Origin: an uncultured Oscillospiraceae bacterium
GTDB taxonomy: Bacteria; Bacillota; Clostridia; Oscillospirales; Acutalibacteraceae
Direction: 5' to 3'
Length of the DNA: 6,429 nucleotides
Assembly (NCBI GenBank): GCA_900549945.1
Contig: URQJ01000105.1
Span: 1-6,429 of the forward strand
In this document: in pieces, positions 1 to 6,429 of the stretch
Position numbering within the stretch: position 1 is the stretch's first letter
How the letters are laid out: every line of letters starts with the position of its first letter
The notes under the pieces: model-generated
The model's input: the letters and a program-made list of their open reading frames with translations, nothing else
Told to the model about the DNA's origin: nothing
Database searches by the model: none
Program-made: the position numbers and the translations under genes

Positions 1-521
1 GGGTCCAACTCGCCGGTCGGCTCGTCGAGCACGAGGATCTTCGGCCGGAGCGCGAGGATCGCCGCGACGGCGACCTTCTGCTTCTGCCCGCCGGAGAGCG
101 AATCGATCGCCCGGTGCCGCAGCGGCGCGATGCCGACGTCGCCGAGCGCTTCGTCGATGCGGCGCTGGATCTCTGCCCGGTCGACGCCGAAGTTTTCGAG
201 GCCGAAGAGGATCTCGTCCTCCACCTGGCCCGCGACCATCTGGCTGTCGATGTCCTGAAACACGCTGCCCACGTGCAGCGCGAGCGCGGTCAGGCTGCTG
301 TCCACGGTATCGACGCCGTTCACGGTGACGCTGCCGAAGAAGTCGCCCGCCCGGCGGTGCGGCACAAGGCCGCTCAGCGCCTGCGTCAGCGTCGTTTTGC
401 CCGCGCCGCTCGGCCCGGTCACGCCGATGAAATCGCCGTCCGCCACCGTCATGTCGATGTTGTGCAGCGCGTCTCGGCTTTCGCCCGCATAGCGGAACGA
501 AAGCCCGCGAATCTCAATCAT
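1..521 (-). CDS. ECF-type ABC transporter ATP-binding protein (C-terminus beyond window edge)
   Basis: The gene starts at 521 and runs off the left edge, leaving 173 complete codons. It is the ATPase that would power uptake of the substrate bound by the membrane protein just upstream. Visible in order: Walker A GPSGAGKTT (residues 36-44), Q-loop glutamine in VFQD (about residue 89), ABC signature LSGGQKQ (142-148), Walker B ILVLDEPT (162-169), then ELDP at the edge. The VFQD...Q..AGQVEDEILFGLEN stretch is typical of EcfA/CbiO-type ATPases rather than other ABC families. The start is supported by GGGAGG at 533-528, 6 bases before the ATG. Only 14 bases separate it from the upstream stop codon, so the two genes are one transcript under the T-box. 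A second ATPase domain or an EcfT gene may lie beyond the edge but cannot be seen. Family certain; the substrate (tryptophan) is inferred from the partner gene and leader. Confidence 0.93.
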   Translation of the reverse strand, partial: MIEIRGLSFRYAGESRDALHNIDMTVADGDFIGVTGPSGAGKTTLTQALSGLVPHRRAGDFFGSVTVNGVDTVDSSLTALALHVGSVFQDIDSQMVAGQVEDEILFGLENFGVDRAEIQRRIDEALGDVGIAPLRHRAIDSLSGGQKQKVAVAAILALRPKILVLDEPTGELD

Positions 522-535
522 GCCGCGCCTCCCGC

Positions 536-1078
536 TTACGCCTTGAGCGCCGCGCGTGCCGGCACGTACAGCACGCCGACGATCACGCAGTTAATCAGCG
601 CCGTGCACAGGACGATCGGCACATACGCCGCGAGTGTTTCGGCCGCGGCGCCGGTAAACGCGAACAGGCTCACCGTGTACAGGCCGCCCGAAACGAGCGT
701 TGCGAGGAAGGTGGAGACGACCGAGGAGATGTTGCGCTGCATCGGGATGCGGATCAAAAACGCCATCACGAGCGCGCCCATGATCTCCGAGATAAAGTTG
801 ATGTACGGCGTGCCCGGAAAGAACTGGCACACCGCGCCGGCCAGCACGCCGATAACCGCCGCGCGCGCCAGTGTCGGCCGGATGAGCAGAATCGCGAGGC
901 AGTACATCGCGATGATGAAATTCGGCTTCATGCCGCCGATGTTGATGACGGAGCCCGCGAAGAACTTGAGCACCGCACCGGCCGCAAGCAAAACGGCCGT
1001 GAGAATCAGGCTGCGGATCTCCGCCGCGCTGCCGCTTTCCGATTTGACGACTCTTTTTTCCGCTGTTCTGTTTTCCAT
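536..1078 (-). CDS. trpP: TrpP-like tryptophan transporter / ECF substrate-binding (S) component
   Basis: This is a 180-residue integral membrane protein, the usual size for TrpP and ECF S components. After a polar N-terminus (residues 1-20) come hydrophobic segments at roughly 22-42, 52-66, 70-87, 95-112, 118-142 and 150-173. The GGMKPNF motif (48-54) followed by IIAMYCLAILLIRP, and the FFPGTPYINFISEIMGALV stretch (86-104), resemble the TrpP (YhaG) family. I chose ATG 1078 because AAAGGGG lies 9 bases upstream. An in-frame ATG at 1141 (201 residues) has a poorer, closer GGGG. Frames extending up to 1357 are wrong because they translate the T-box leader. The next gene is an ECF ATPase 14 bases downstream, so this protein probably acts as the S component of an ECF importer. 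The Trp-specific T-box upstream supports tryptophan as the substrate. The membrane family is fairly clear; substrate is a strong inference, not shown directly. Confidence 0.8.
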   Translation of the reverse strand: MENRTAEKRVVKSESGSAAEIRSLILTAVLLAAGAVLKFFAGSVINIGGMKPNFIIAMYCLAILLIRPTLARAAVIGVLAGAVCQFFPGTPYINFISEIMGALVMAFLIRIPMQRNISSVVSTFLATLVSGGLYTVSLFAFTGAAAETLAAYVPIVLCTALINCVIVGVLYVPARAALKA

Positions 1079-1176
1079 GATTCGAAACCCCTTTCGTGCC
1101 AACGGCACATTTAAAATTGTTTCGTTGGCCGAGGTGTTCATAATCCCCACTTGGAGCGTGCAAAGCGGAATCCCGG

Positions 1177-1219
1177 AAAATAAAAAAAGCCTTATATGTG
1201 CATCACTGCACATATAAGG
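1177..1219 (-). terminator. Intrinsic terminator of the T-box leader
   Basis: A perfect 13-bp stem, CCTTATATGTGCA (1219-1207) with its complement (1202-1190), is closed by a GTGA loop of the GNRA type. It is followed by C and seven T (1188-1182), then A and TTTT. The 5' arm is shared with the antiterminator, so this hairpin forms only when the leader is not bound by uncharged tRNA. It lies about 100 bases before the chosen trpP start. Confidence 0.93.
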
Positions 1220-1458
1220 ACAGAAAATTTTCTGCGGTACCACCTTACTTGACGCCGGAGCGCCCGCTCTAACAAAAATGCCAACACATTTTCTGCCAGT
1301 AACGCCGGCACGCGTCGCAGCTACTCGTCGCCTTTCGCCTTGCCCTCTGCGGTCCATTTATCGGTCAGCATTTCCGCAGGACTCTCACCGCCGCCTGCTC
1401 TCTGTGGGCGCTTCATACCCGACTTGATCTCCGCTTCATAGGTTTATGTTATGAACTT
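1177..1458 (-). promoter_or_regulatory. T-box riboswitch leader, tryptophan (UGG) specifier
   Basis: This is an untranslated leader that senses uncharged tRNA. Stem I begins with GCGG (1434-1431), pairing with CCGC (1352-1349). UCGG (1422-1419) pairs with CCGA (1364-1361). The internal loop between them reads UAAAUGGA on its 3' side, so the specifier codon is UGG (1356-1354), followed by the usual purine. The distal part has AGAGAG, a GCAGG/CCUGC stem (1398-1394 with 1380-1376) and a GGCGGUGAGAGU-type apical loop, all typical of T-box stem I. The T-box itself, AAGGTGGTACCGCAG, is at 1246-1232, with the acceptor-binding UGGU at 1242-1239. AAGG (1246-1243) can pair with CCUU (1219-1216) to form the antiterminator, and the same CCUU begins the terminator stem, so the two folds exclude each other. 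Uncharged tRNA-Trp would permit read-through into the tryptophan transporter operon. Confidence 0.93.
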
Positions 1459-1464
1459 GTTTGT

Positions 1465-1493
1465 ATTTTATTGCAAAACGCCCGAAAAGTCAA
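1465..1493 (-). promoter_or_regulatory. Sigma-A-type promoter of the T-box/trpP operon
   Basis: On the minus strand, TTGACT (1493-1488) is separated by exactly 17 bases from TAAAAT (1470-1465). Both boxes match the housekeeping consensus at five of six positions. Transcription should begin near 1458, just upstream of stem I of the T-box, which places the promoter correctly for the leader. Confidence 0.82.
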
Positions 1494-1525
1494 GACTTAA
1501 ATCAAAATTTTTTTGTGCGCCAGAA

Positions 1526-1560
1526 AACGACACAAAGGAAATTTGTCCCACCCGTATACT
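1526..1560 (+). promoter_or_regulatory. Possible spoIIG promoter with Spo0A-box-like element
   Basis: TATACT at 1555-1560 is a good -10 box, but no convincing -35 lies 16-18 bases upstream. In Bacillus subtilis the spoIIG promoter also lacks a normally spaced -35 and is activated by Spo0A bound just upstream. Here AACGACA at 1526-1532 matches six of seven bases of an inverted 0A box (TTCGACA), at about -41 to -35. A second, poorer match, TGTCCCA, is at 1544-1550. The predicted leader would be only about 16 bases. The -10 is plausible; the Spo0A sites are weak inference. Confidence 0.35.
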
Positions 1561-1582
1561 GTATGCGAAGGGAGGCCTCTGT

Positions 1583-2440
1583 GTGACCGTCTACGCGGAC
1601 ATTCTGTTTATTGTAAATCTGTACATCGATGCGATGCTGCTTGCCGCCGTGCGGCGCTTCCTGCGGCTGCCAATCAAAACATGGCGCCTGCTGCTCGCGG
1701 CGGCACTCGGCGGGTTTTTCGGGCTTTCGGCGCTTCTGCCGCACATCGGCGGCTTCCCGCTTCTGCTGCTCGGTCTCGCGCAGGCGCTTGCGCTCGCGGC
1801 GGCGGCCTTCGCGCCGAAGCCCCCGGCAACGCTCCTCAAAGCCGCCTTTCTGCTTCTGCTCTTCGGCGCGGCGCTCTCAGGGCTTCTGAGCCTTCTGCCG
1901 TTTCACGGCATTCTGCTCGCAAACGGCGCCGTGTACTTCGATATCTCCGCCCTGCTCCTGATCGCGCTGACCTGCGCCGCCTACGGCGTGCTGTACCTTT
2001 TCGACCGGCTTTTCCAGAAGCGGGAGCCGGACGTGCTTTTTTCAACCGTCACGGTCTCCTTCTGTGGAAAAGAGGCGTCGCTTTCCGCAAAGGTTGATAC
2101 CGGCCTCACGCTGCGCGAGCCGTTTTCGGGCCTGCCGGTCATCGTCGCCGAGCGCGCTGCGGTCGCCGCGCTCCTGCCGCCCGATTTCGGCAACCCTGCA
2201 ACAGCGCCGCCCGAGGGACTGCGGCTGGTCCCATATTCGTCGCTCGGAGCGGACGGCCTTCTGCCCGCATTCCGGCCCGAGCGCGCCGTGCTCGGCGGCG
2301 AACCCGTCTCGTGCTGGGTCGCCGTTTCCGACCGGCCGCTCTCCGCCGGCAGCTTCAACGCGCTGGTCGGGGCTTCGCTCAGCACCGTAAACGCCGGGAA
2401 GCGCGCCGCTTCCCCAAGGGAAAGAGAGGACACCACATGA
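1583..2440 (+). CDS. spoIIGA: SpoIIGA, sporulation sigma-E factor processing peptidase
   Basis: This is the membrane-embedded aspartic protease that removes the pro-sequence of sigma-E in the mother cell after a signal from the forespore (SpoIIR in known systems). The protein is 285 residues, near the family's usual 290-310. The N-terminal half has about five hydrophobic segments (roughly 7-23, 37-57, 58-77, 86-105, 118-139). The C-terminal half is the soluble protease domain. The catalytic motif is [10 protein letters not shown], with Asp172 the likely nucleophile, followed by SGLPVIV and by [17 protein letters not shown] (215-233), both family hallmarks. The start is the GTG at 1583: GGGAGG (1570-1575) lies 7 bases upstream, and translation begins [11 protein letters not shown] as expected for SpoIIGA. 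A longer in-frame extension to ATG 1451 would cross the promoter region and is rejected. The stop overlaps the sigE start by four bases (ATGA). Asn usually follows the DTG; here it is Leu. Confidence 0.95.
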   Translation: MTVYADILFIVNLYIDAMLLAAVRRFLRLPIKTWRLLLAAALGGFFGLSALLPHIGGFPLLLLGLAQALALAAAAFAPKPPATLLKAAFLLLLFGAALSGLLSLLPFHGILLANGAVYFDISALLLIALTCAAYGVLYLFDRLFQKREPDVLFSTVTVSFCGKEASLSAKVDTGLTLREPFSGLPVIVAERAAVAALLPPDFGNPATAPPEGLRLVPYSSLGADGLLPAFRPERAVLGGEPVSCWVAVSDRPLSAGSFNALVGASLSTVNAGKRAASPREREDTT

Positions 2441-3159
2441 ACCGGATCAAAAGGCTTCTGCAAACCGTACAGCTCTGCTTTGCCCGGCTGCTGCTCAAGC
2501 AGTCACCGGAAGCGTGCCACTACATAAACGGCCCCGAAACGCTGCCCCCGCCGCTGACGCGCGAGGAGGAGCGCCGTGTTTTCGAGGACATCCGCGCGGG
2601 CAAGCCCGGCGCGCGCGACCCGCTGATCACGCACAACCTGCGTCTCGTCGTCTACATCGCGAAGAAGTTCGAGTCTCCCGGCGCGAACGTGGAGGACCTG
2701 ATCTCGATCGGCACAATCGGACTGATCAAGGCCGTGAACACGTTCAGCGTGGAGCGGAACATCAAGCTCGCGACCTACGCCTCGCGCTGCATCGAAAACG
2801 AGATTTTGATGTACCTGCGCAAGAGCGCGCAGCTTAAAAACGAGATCTCGCTCGACGACCCACTGAATGTGGACTGGGACGGCAACGAGCTTCTGCTCTC
2901 CGACCTGCTCGGCAGCGACCCCGACACCGTGAACCGCGACATCGAGCAGGAGGCCGAAAAACAGGTGCTGCTCGAGGCGGTGGACCGCCTGCAGCCGCGC
3001 GAAAAGCAGATCATGGAACTGCGCTTCGGCCTGAACCACCGGCGCGAGCACACGCAGAAGGAGGTCGCCGACGTGCTCGGCATCTCGCAGTCGTACATTT
3101 CGCGCCTCGAAAAGCGCATCATCGAGCGGCTGCGGCACGACCTCGAAAAGGTGAGCTGA
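2437..3159 (+). CDS. sigE: Pro-sigma-E, mother-cell sporulation sigma factor
   Basis: This is the RNA polymerase sigma-70 family factor that directs early mother-cell transcription in sporulation. It is 240 residues, against 239 in Bacillus subtilis. Residues 1 to about 28 form a basic, amphipathic pro-sequence ([20 protein letters not shown] onward). By alignment with the known protein, cleavage would fall near Cys27-Tyr29, just before YINGPE. Region 2 contains [26 protein letters not shown] and [18 protein letters not shown]. The [13 protein letters not shown] linker is distinctive for sigma-E/sigma-K. Region 4 has [12 protein letters not shown] and the helix-turn-helix [26 protein letters not shown] 2437 is chosen over upstream ATGs because it gives the family N-terminus and has GAGAGGA 6 bases upstream. 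It overlaps the spoIIGA stop, implying translational coupling of protease and substrate. Sigma-G commonly follows this pair, but here a terminator does. The neighbouring spoIIGA argues against sigma-K. Confidence 0.97.
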   Translation: MNRIKRLLQTVQLCFARLLLKQSPEACHYINGPETLPPPLTREEERRVFEDIRAGKPGARDPLITHNLRLVVYIAKKFESPGANVEDLISIGTIGLIKAVNTFSVERNIKLATYASRCIENEILMYLRKSAQLKNEISLDDPLNVDWDGNELLLSDLLGSDPDTVNRDIEQEAEKQVLLEAVDRLQPREKQIMELRFGLNHRREHTQKEVADVLGISQSYISRLEKRIIERLRHDLEKVS

Positions 3160-3173
3160 CTCCCCGCACACGC

Positions 3174-3210
3174 AAAAAGAGAGCCTTTAAGGCTCTCTTT
3201 CTTTGTTTTT
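3174..3210. terminator. Bidirectional intrinsic terminator between sigE and the symporter gene
   Basis: AAAGAGAGCC (3176-3185) and GGCTCTCTTT (3191-3200) form a perfect 10-bp stem with a 5-base TTTAA loop. On the plus strand it is followed by CTTTGTTTTT, serving sigE. On the minus strand the AAAAA before the stem gives a T-run after it, serving the convergent symporter gene. It begins 14 bases after the sigE stop. Confidence 0.92.
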
Positions 3211-3231
3211 CAGCGCGGCTGCGCCCCGGAT

Positions 3232-4731
3232 TCATTCCTCCTCGGCCTCCTGCGGCGCGTAGAACGCGTCGTTGTGCGCGGCGGCGGCGAGCTGCATCGC
3301 GGCGGCTATTTTGCTCACCGCAAAGCACAGCAGGAACGAGAGCGCCATCGCAAGGCAGGCGTAGAGCGGGCCGTTCGGCGTCGTGAAGCCAGAGGCCGCC
3401 GCAGGGATGAAGGCGGTTAAAAAGCCGCCGAGCATGCCGGCCCACGCGCCCGCGCGGTTGATGCCCTTCCAGTAGAGCGACAGCAGATACGGCGCGAGGA
3501 AGGCGCCGGATATGATGCCCCACGAATACGACATCATCTCGAGGATCGGCGTCGGGTAATTTGCGATCAGGTAGCTCATGACGACGAACAGCAGGCAGAG
3601 CACGCGCGTCAGCGCCGTCACGTTTTCGTCGCGCATATTTTTCGCAACGGATTTCTTCACGAGGTCCATCGAAACCGTGGAGCACGCGGTCAGCGTGATG
3701 CTCGAGAGCGTCGAAACCGATGCGGAGATCAGCAGCACGAGGATCACGCCGATCAGGATATTCGGCAGGCCCGCGCGGTCGAGCATCAGCGGCACGATGT
3801 AGTCCTTGCCGCCCGCGGGCATCGCCTCGCCGAAAAAGAGATGCGAGAGCGAGCCGATGAAATAGCCGCCGCCCGCGACGAGCAGCGCGAAAAAGGTGGA
3901 GATCACGATGCCGCGCTTCACCTCCCGACGGTCGCGGATGCCGTAATACTTGTGGATCATCTGCGGCAGGCCCCATGTGCCGAAGCTCGTCATCAGAATC
4001 GTCGCGATGAGCGACACCGCTGCGTCCGGCTCAAGCGGCAGCATTTCGTGCGCCGCCATGTAGTCCGCCATATTCGAAAGACCCGCCGCGAGGCCGCCGA
4101 CCTGCGGGGACAGAACGACGAGCACGATCAGCGCCGCAACGCCGACCATCATAATAAAGCCCTGCACGAAATCCGCCTTCAGCGTCGCCATATAGCCGCC
4201 GAGAATCAAAACGACGGCCGAGGCGATCGCGATGATAATCATGCAGATCTGCTCGTCCACGCCGAGAATCACGGAGCACACGCTCGTCAGCCCCTTATAG
4301 ACCGAGGCGGAGTACGGGATCAAAAACACGAAGATGACGATGCACGAGAAAAGCCGCATGCCCGGGCTTTTGAAGCGCATTTCAAAGAGCTGCGGCATCG
4401 ACTTGATCTGCCAGCGCCGCGTGAGCACGCGCGTCCTTTCCGCGAGCACGAGCCAAGCGAGCAGCGTGCCGAACACCGCGTTGCCCACGCCGACGAGCAC
4501 GCTCCACAGGCCGAAGCTCCACCCGGAGCCGCCCGAATAGCCGATGAACATGACCGCGGAAAAATACGCGGTGCCGTAGCTGAGCGCGGAGATCCACGCC
4601 CCTGCGCTGCGCCCGCCGACCGTGAACGACTCCATGCCGCCCGCGTTTTTCCTCGATTGCAGAATACCGACTGCAAGCATCATTACCGCATACACGCCGA
4701 TCACGACCCAGATCACTGTCAGCTTATCCAT
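3232..4731 (-). CDS. Sodium:solute symporter family (SSS) permease
   Basis: This 499-residue, very hydrophobic protein is the usual length for sodium/solute symporters (LeuT fold, about 13 membrane helices). The N-terminus MDKLTVIWVVIGVYAVMMLAVGI is the first helix, followed by FTVGGRSAGAWISALSYGTAYFSA, the conserved family region in helices 1-2. Further marks are GGYMATLKADFVQGFIM (178-194), GTWGLPQMIHKYYGIRD (251-267) and SASVSTLSSITLTACS (336-351). In the last, Ser340 and Thr341 match the Na2 sodium-site residues of PutP. PutP's Asp55 is not conserved (Ala55 here), and the overall layout resembles PanF-like members as much as PutP, so I assign no substrate. AAGGGG lies 8 bases before the ATG. 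An earlier ATG 7 bases upstream is out of frame. The acidic tail AEEE and the position of the terminator agree with the stop at 3232. It is a single-gene unit, convergent with sigE and divergent from secA. Confidence 0.93.
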   Translation of the reverse strand: MDKLTVIWVVIGVYAVMMLAVGILQSRKNAGGMESFTVGGRSAGAWISALSYGTAYFSAVMFIGYSGGSGWSFGLWSVLVGVGNAVFGTLLAWLVLAERTRVLTRRWQIKSMPQLFEMRFKSPGMRLFSCIVIFVFLIPYSASVYKGLTSVCSVILGVDEQICMIIIAIASAVVLILGGYMATLKADFVQGFIMMVGVAALIVLVVLSPQVGGLAAGLSNMADYMAAHEMLPLEPDAAVSLIATILMTSFGTWGLPQMIHKYYGIRDRREVKRGIVISTFFALLVAGGGYFIGSLSHLFFGEAMPAGGKDYIVPLMLDRAGLPNILIGVILVLLISASVSTLSSITLTACSTVSMDLVKKSVAKNMRDENVTALTRVLCLLFVVMSYLIANYPTPILEMMSYSWGIISGAFLAPYLLSLYWKGINRAGAWAGMLGGFLTAFIPAAASGFTTPNGPLYACLAMALSFLLCFAVSKIAAAMQLAAAAHNDAFYAPQEAEEE

Positions 4732-4797
4732 TTTCCATACCCCTTCCGCACATTCAGCTTCACCGCTTTAGCACTTATACTCGATAAAGTGATTCCT

Positions 4798-4826
4798 ATC
4801 ATACCACACAGCGGCCGGAAAATCAA
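4798..4826 (-). promoter_or_regulatory. Promoter of the symporter gene
   Basis: On the minus strand, TTGATT (4826-4821) and TATGAT (4803-4798) are spaced by 17 bases, with TGG just before the -10 acting as an extended -10 element. The start of transcription would be near 4791, giving a leader of about 60 bases. No clear operator was seen in it. Confidence 0.75.
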
Positions 4827-4874
4827 GTGCAAACGGCGCCTGCATGAAGTTTTTATGAATATTCGCATGAATTC

Positions 4875-4904
4875 TTGCTTTTTCCCTGCTTCGCGTGCTA
4901 TACT
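4875..4904 (+). promoter_or_regulatory. Promoter of secA (extended -10)
   Basis: TTGCTT (4875-4880) and TATACT (4899-4904) are spaced by 18 bases. TGC immediately before the -10 makes an extended -10, which compensates for the modest -35. Transcription should start near 4911, giving a leader of about 77 bases. It is divergent from the symporter promoter, and the two -35 boxes are about 50 bases apart. Confidence 0.7.
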
Positions 4905-4917
4905 GAGATGTATGCGT

Positions 4918-4936
4918 GCCCGGGCATATACCGGGC
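4918..4936 (+). other. Small GC-rich hairpin in the secA leader
   Basis: GCCCGG (4918-4923) pairs with CCGGGC (4931-4936) around a 7-base loop, with one or two further possible pairs outside, including a G-U. It lies only a few bases into the predicted secA transcript. There is no T-run, so it is not a terminator. It may stabilise the 5' end of the mRNA or be a protein site; function unknown. Confidence 0.45.
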
Positions 4937-4987
4937 GCCGACGGACGTAAAACGCACACCTCGAGGAAAGGACAGTGTTTTAAAAAT

Positions 4988-6377
<1,390 letters not shown>

Positions 6378-6429
6378 AGATCGGAAGAGCGTCGTGTAGG
6401 GAAAGAGTGTAGATCTCGGTGGTCGCCGT
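6378..6429. other. Illumina TruSeq adapter sequence (artifact)
   Basis: The last 52 bases begin AGATCGGAAGAGC and continue with GTCGTGTAGGG and AAAGAGTGTAGATCTCGG to the window end. This is the reverse complement of the Illumina universal adapter, not genomic DNA. One or two bases at the junction could belong to either source. It marks the contig end as read-through of an untrimmed fragment. Confidence 0.98.

Noticed and set aside
114..1217. A 367-codon open frame on the plus strand across the ecfA, trpP and T-box region
   Set aside because: It is antisense to the ATPase with all its ABC motifs and to TrpP, and runs into the T-box terminator hairpin. No ribosome site or domain supports it.
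1451..1582. N-terminal extension of SpoIIGA from ATG 1451
   Set aside because: It would translate the promoter region and gives no family similarity. The GTG at 1583 has a strong ribosome site and the expected N-terminus.
2503..3171. A 222-codon minus-strand frame opposite sigE
   Set aside because: It is the antisense shadow of a highly conserved sigma factor and starts next to the terminator with no promoter.
3841..4950. A 369-codon open frame on the plus strand across the symporter start and the intergenic region
   Set aside because: It is antisense to the symporter gene, crosses two promoters, and its product is rich in H, R, A and D without motifs.
6378..6412. C-terminal residues [10 protein letters not shown] and a stop codon as a natural short SecA end
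   Set aside because: These codons are read from Illumina adapter sequence, so they say nothing about the real protein.

Overview
The window reads as a GC-rich, endospore-forming member of the Clostridia (Bacillota). The evidence is a spoIIGA-sigE pair, found only in spore formers, a T-box riboswitch, strong AGGAGG-type ribosome binding sites and AT-rich intergenic regions with sigma-A-like promoters. The genus cannot be told from the sequence. The right edge ends in Illumina adapter sequence, so this is almost certainly the end of a draft or metagenomic contig.

Layout. (1) 1-1493, minus strand: a tryptophan-import operon. A promoter at 1493-1465 drives a T-box leader (about 1458-1177) with a UGG (Trp) specifier and an intrinsic terminator. 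Next come a TrpP-like membrane protein (1078-536) and an ECF-type ATPase that runs off the left edge (521-1). (2) 1583-3159, plus strand: spoIIGA and sigE overlap by four bases. They encode the membrane aspartic protease that activates pro-sigma-E and its substrate, the mother-cell sporulation sigma factor. A bidirectional hairpin terminator (3174-3210) follows. (3) 3232-4731, minus strand: a 499-residue sodium:solute symporter family permease, convergent with sigE, with its own promoter. (4) 4875-6377, plus strand: an extended -10 promoter, a leader with a small hairpin, and the first 463 residues of SecA. The gene is cut at the contig end, and positions 6378-6429 are adapter.

How the parts work together. 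The T-box and the two transporter genes form a feedback unit in which uncharged tRNA-Trp turns on tryptophan uptake. SpoIIGA and sigma-E are the matched protease and substrate that start the mother-cell programme after engulfment signalling. SecA (general secretion motor) and the symporter (solute uptake) are independent housekeeping units.

No new defence system, mobile element, CRISPR array or tRNA was seen. The points most worth attention are the Trp-specific T-box controlling an ECF-linked tryptophan transporter, the misleading long reading frame that begins inside the T-box specifier, the unusual secA leader, and the adapter contamination that adds a false C-terminus to SecA.
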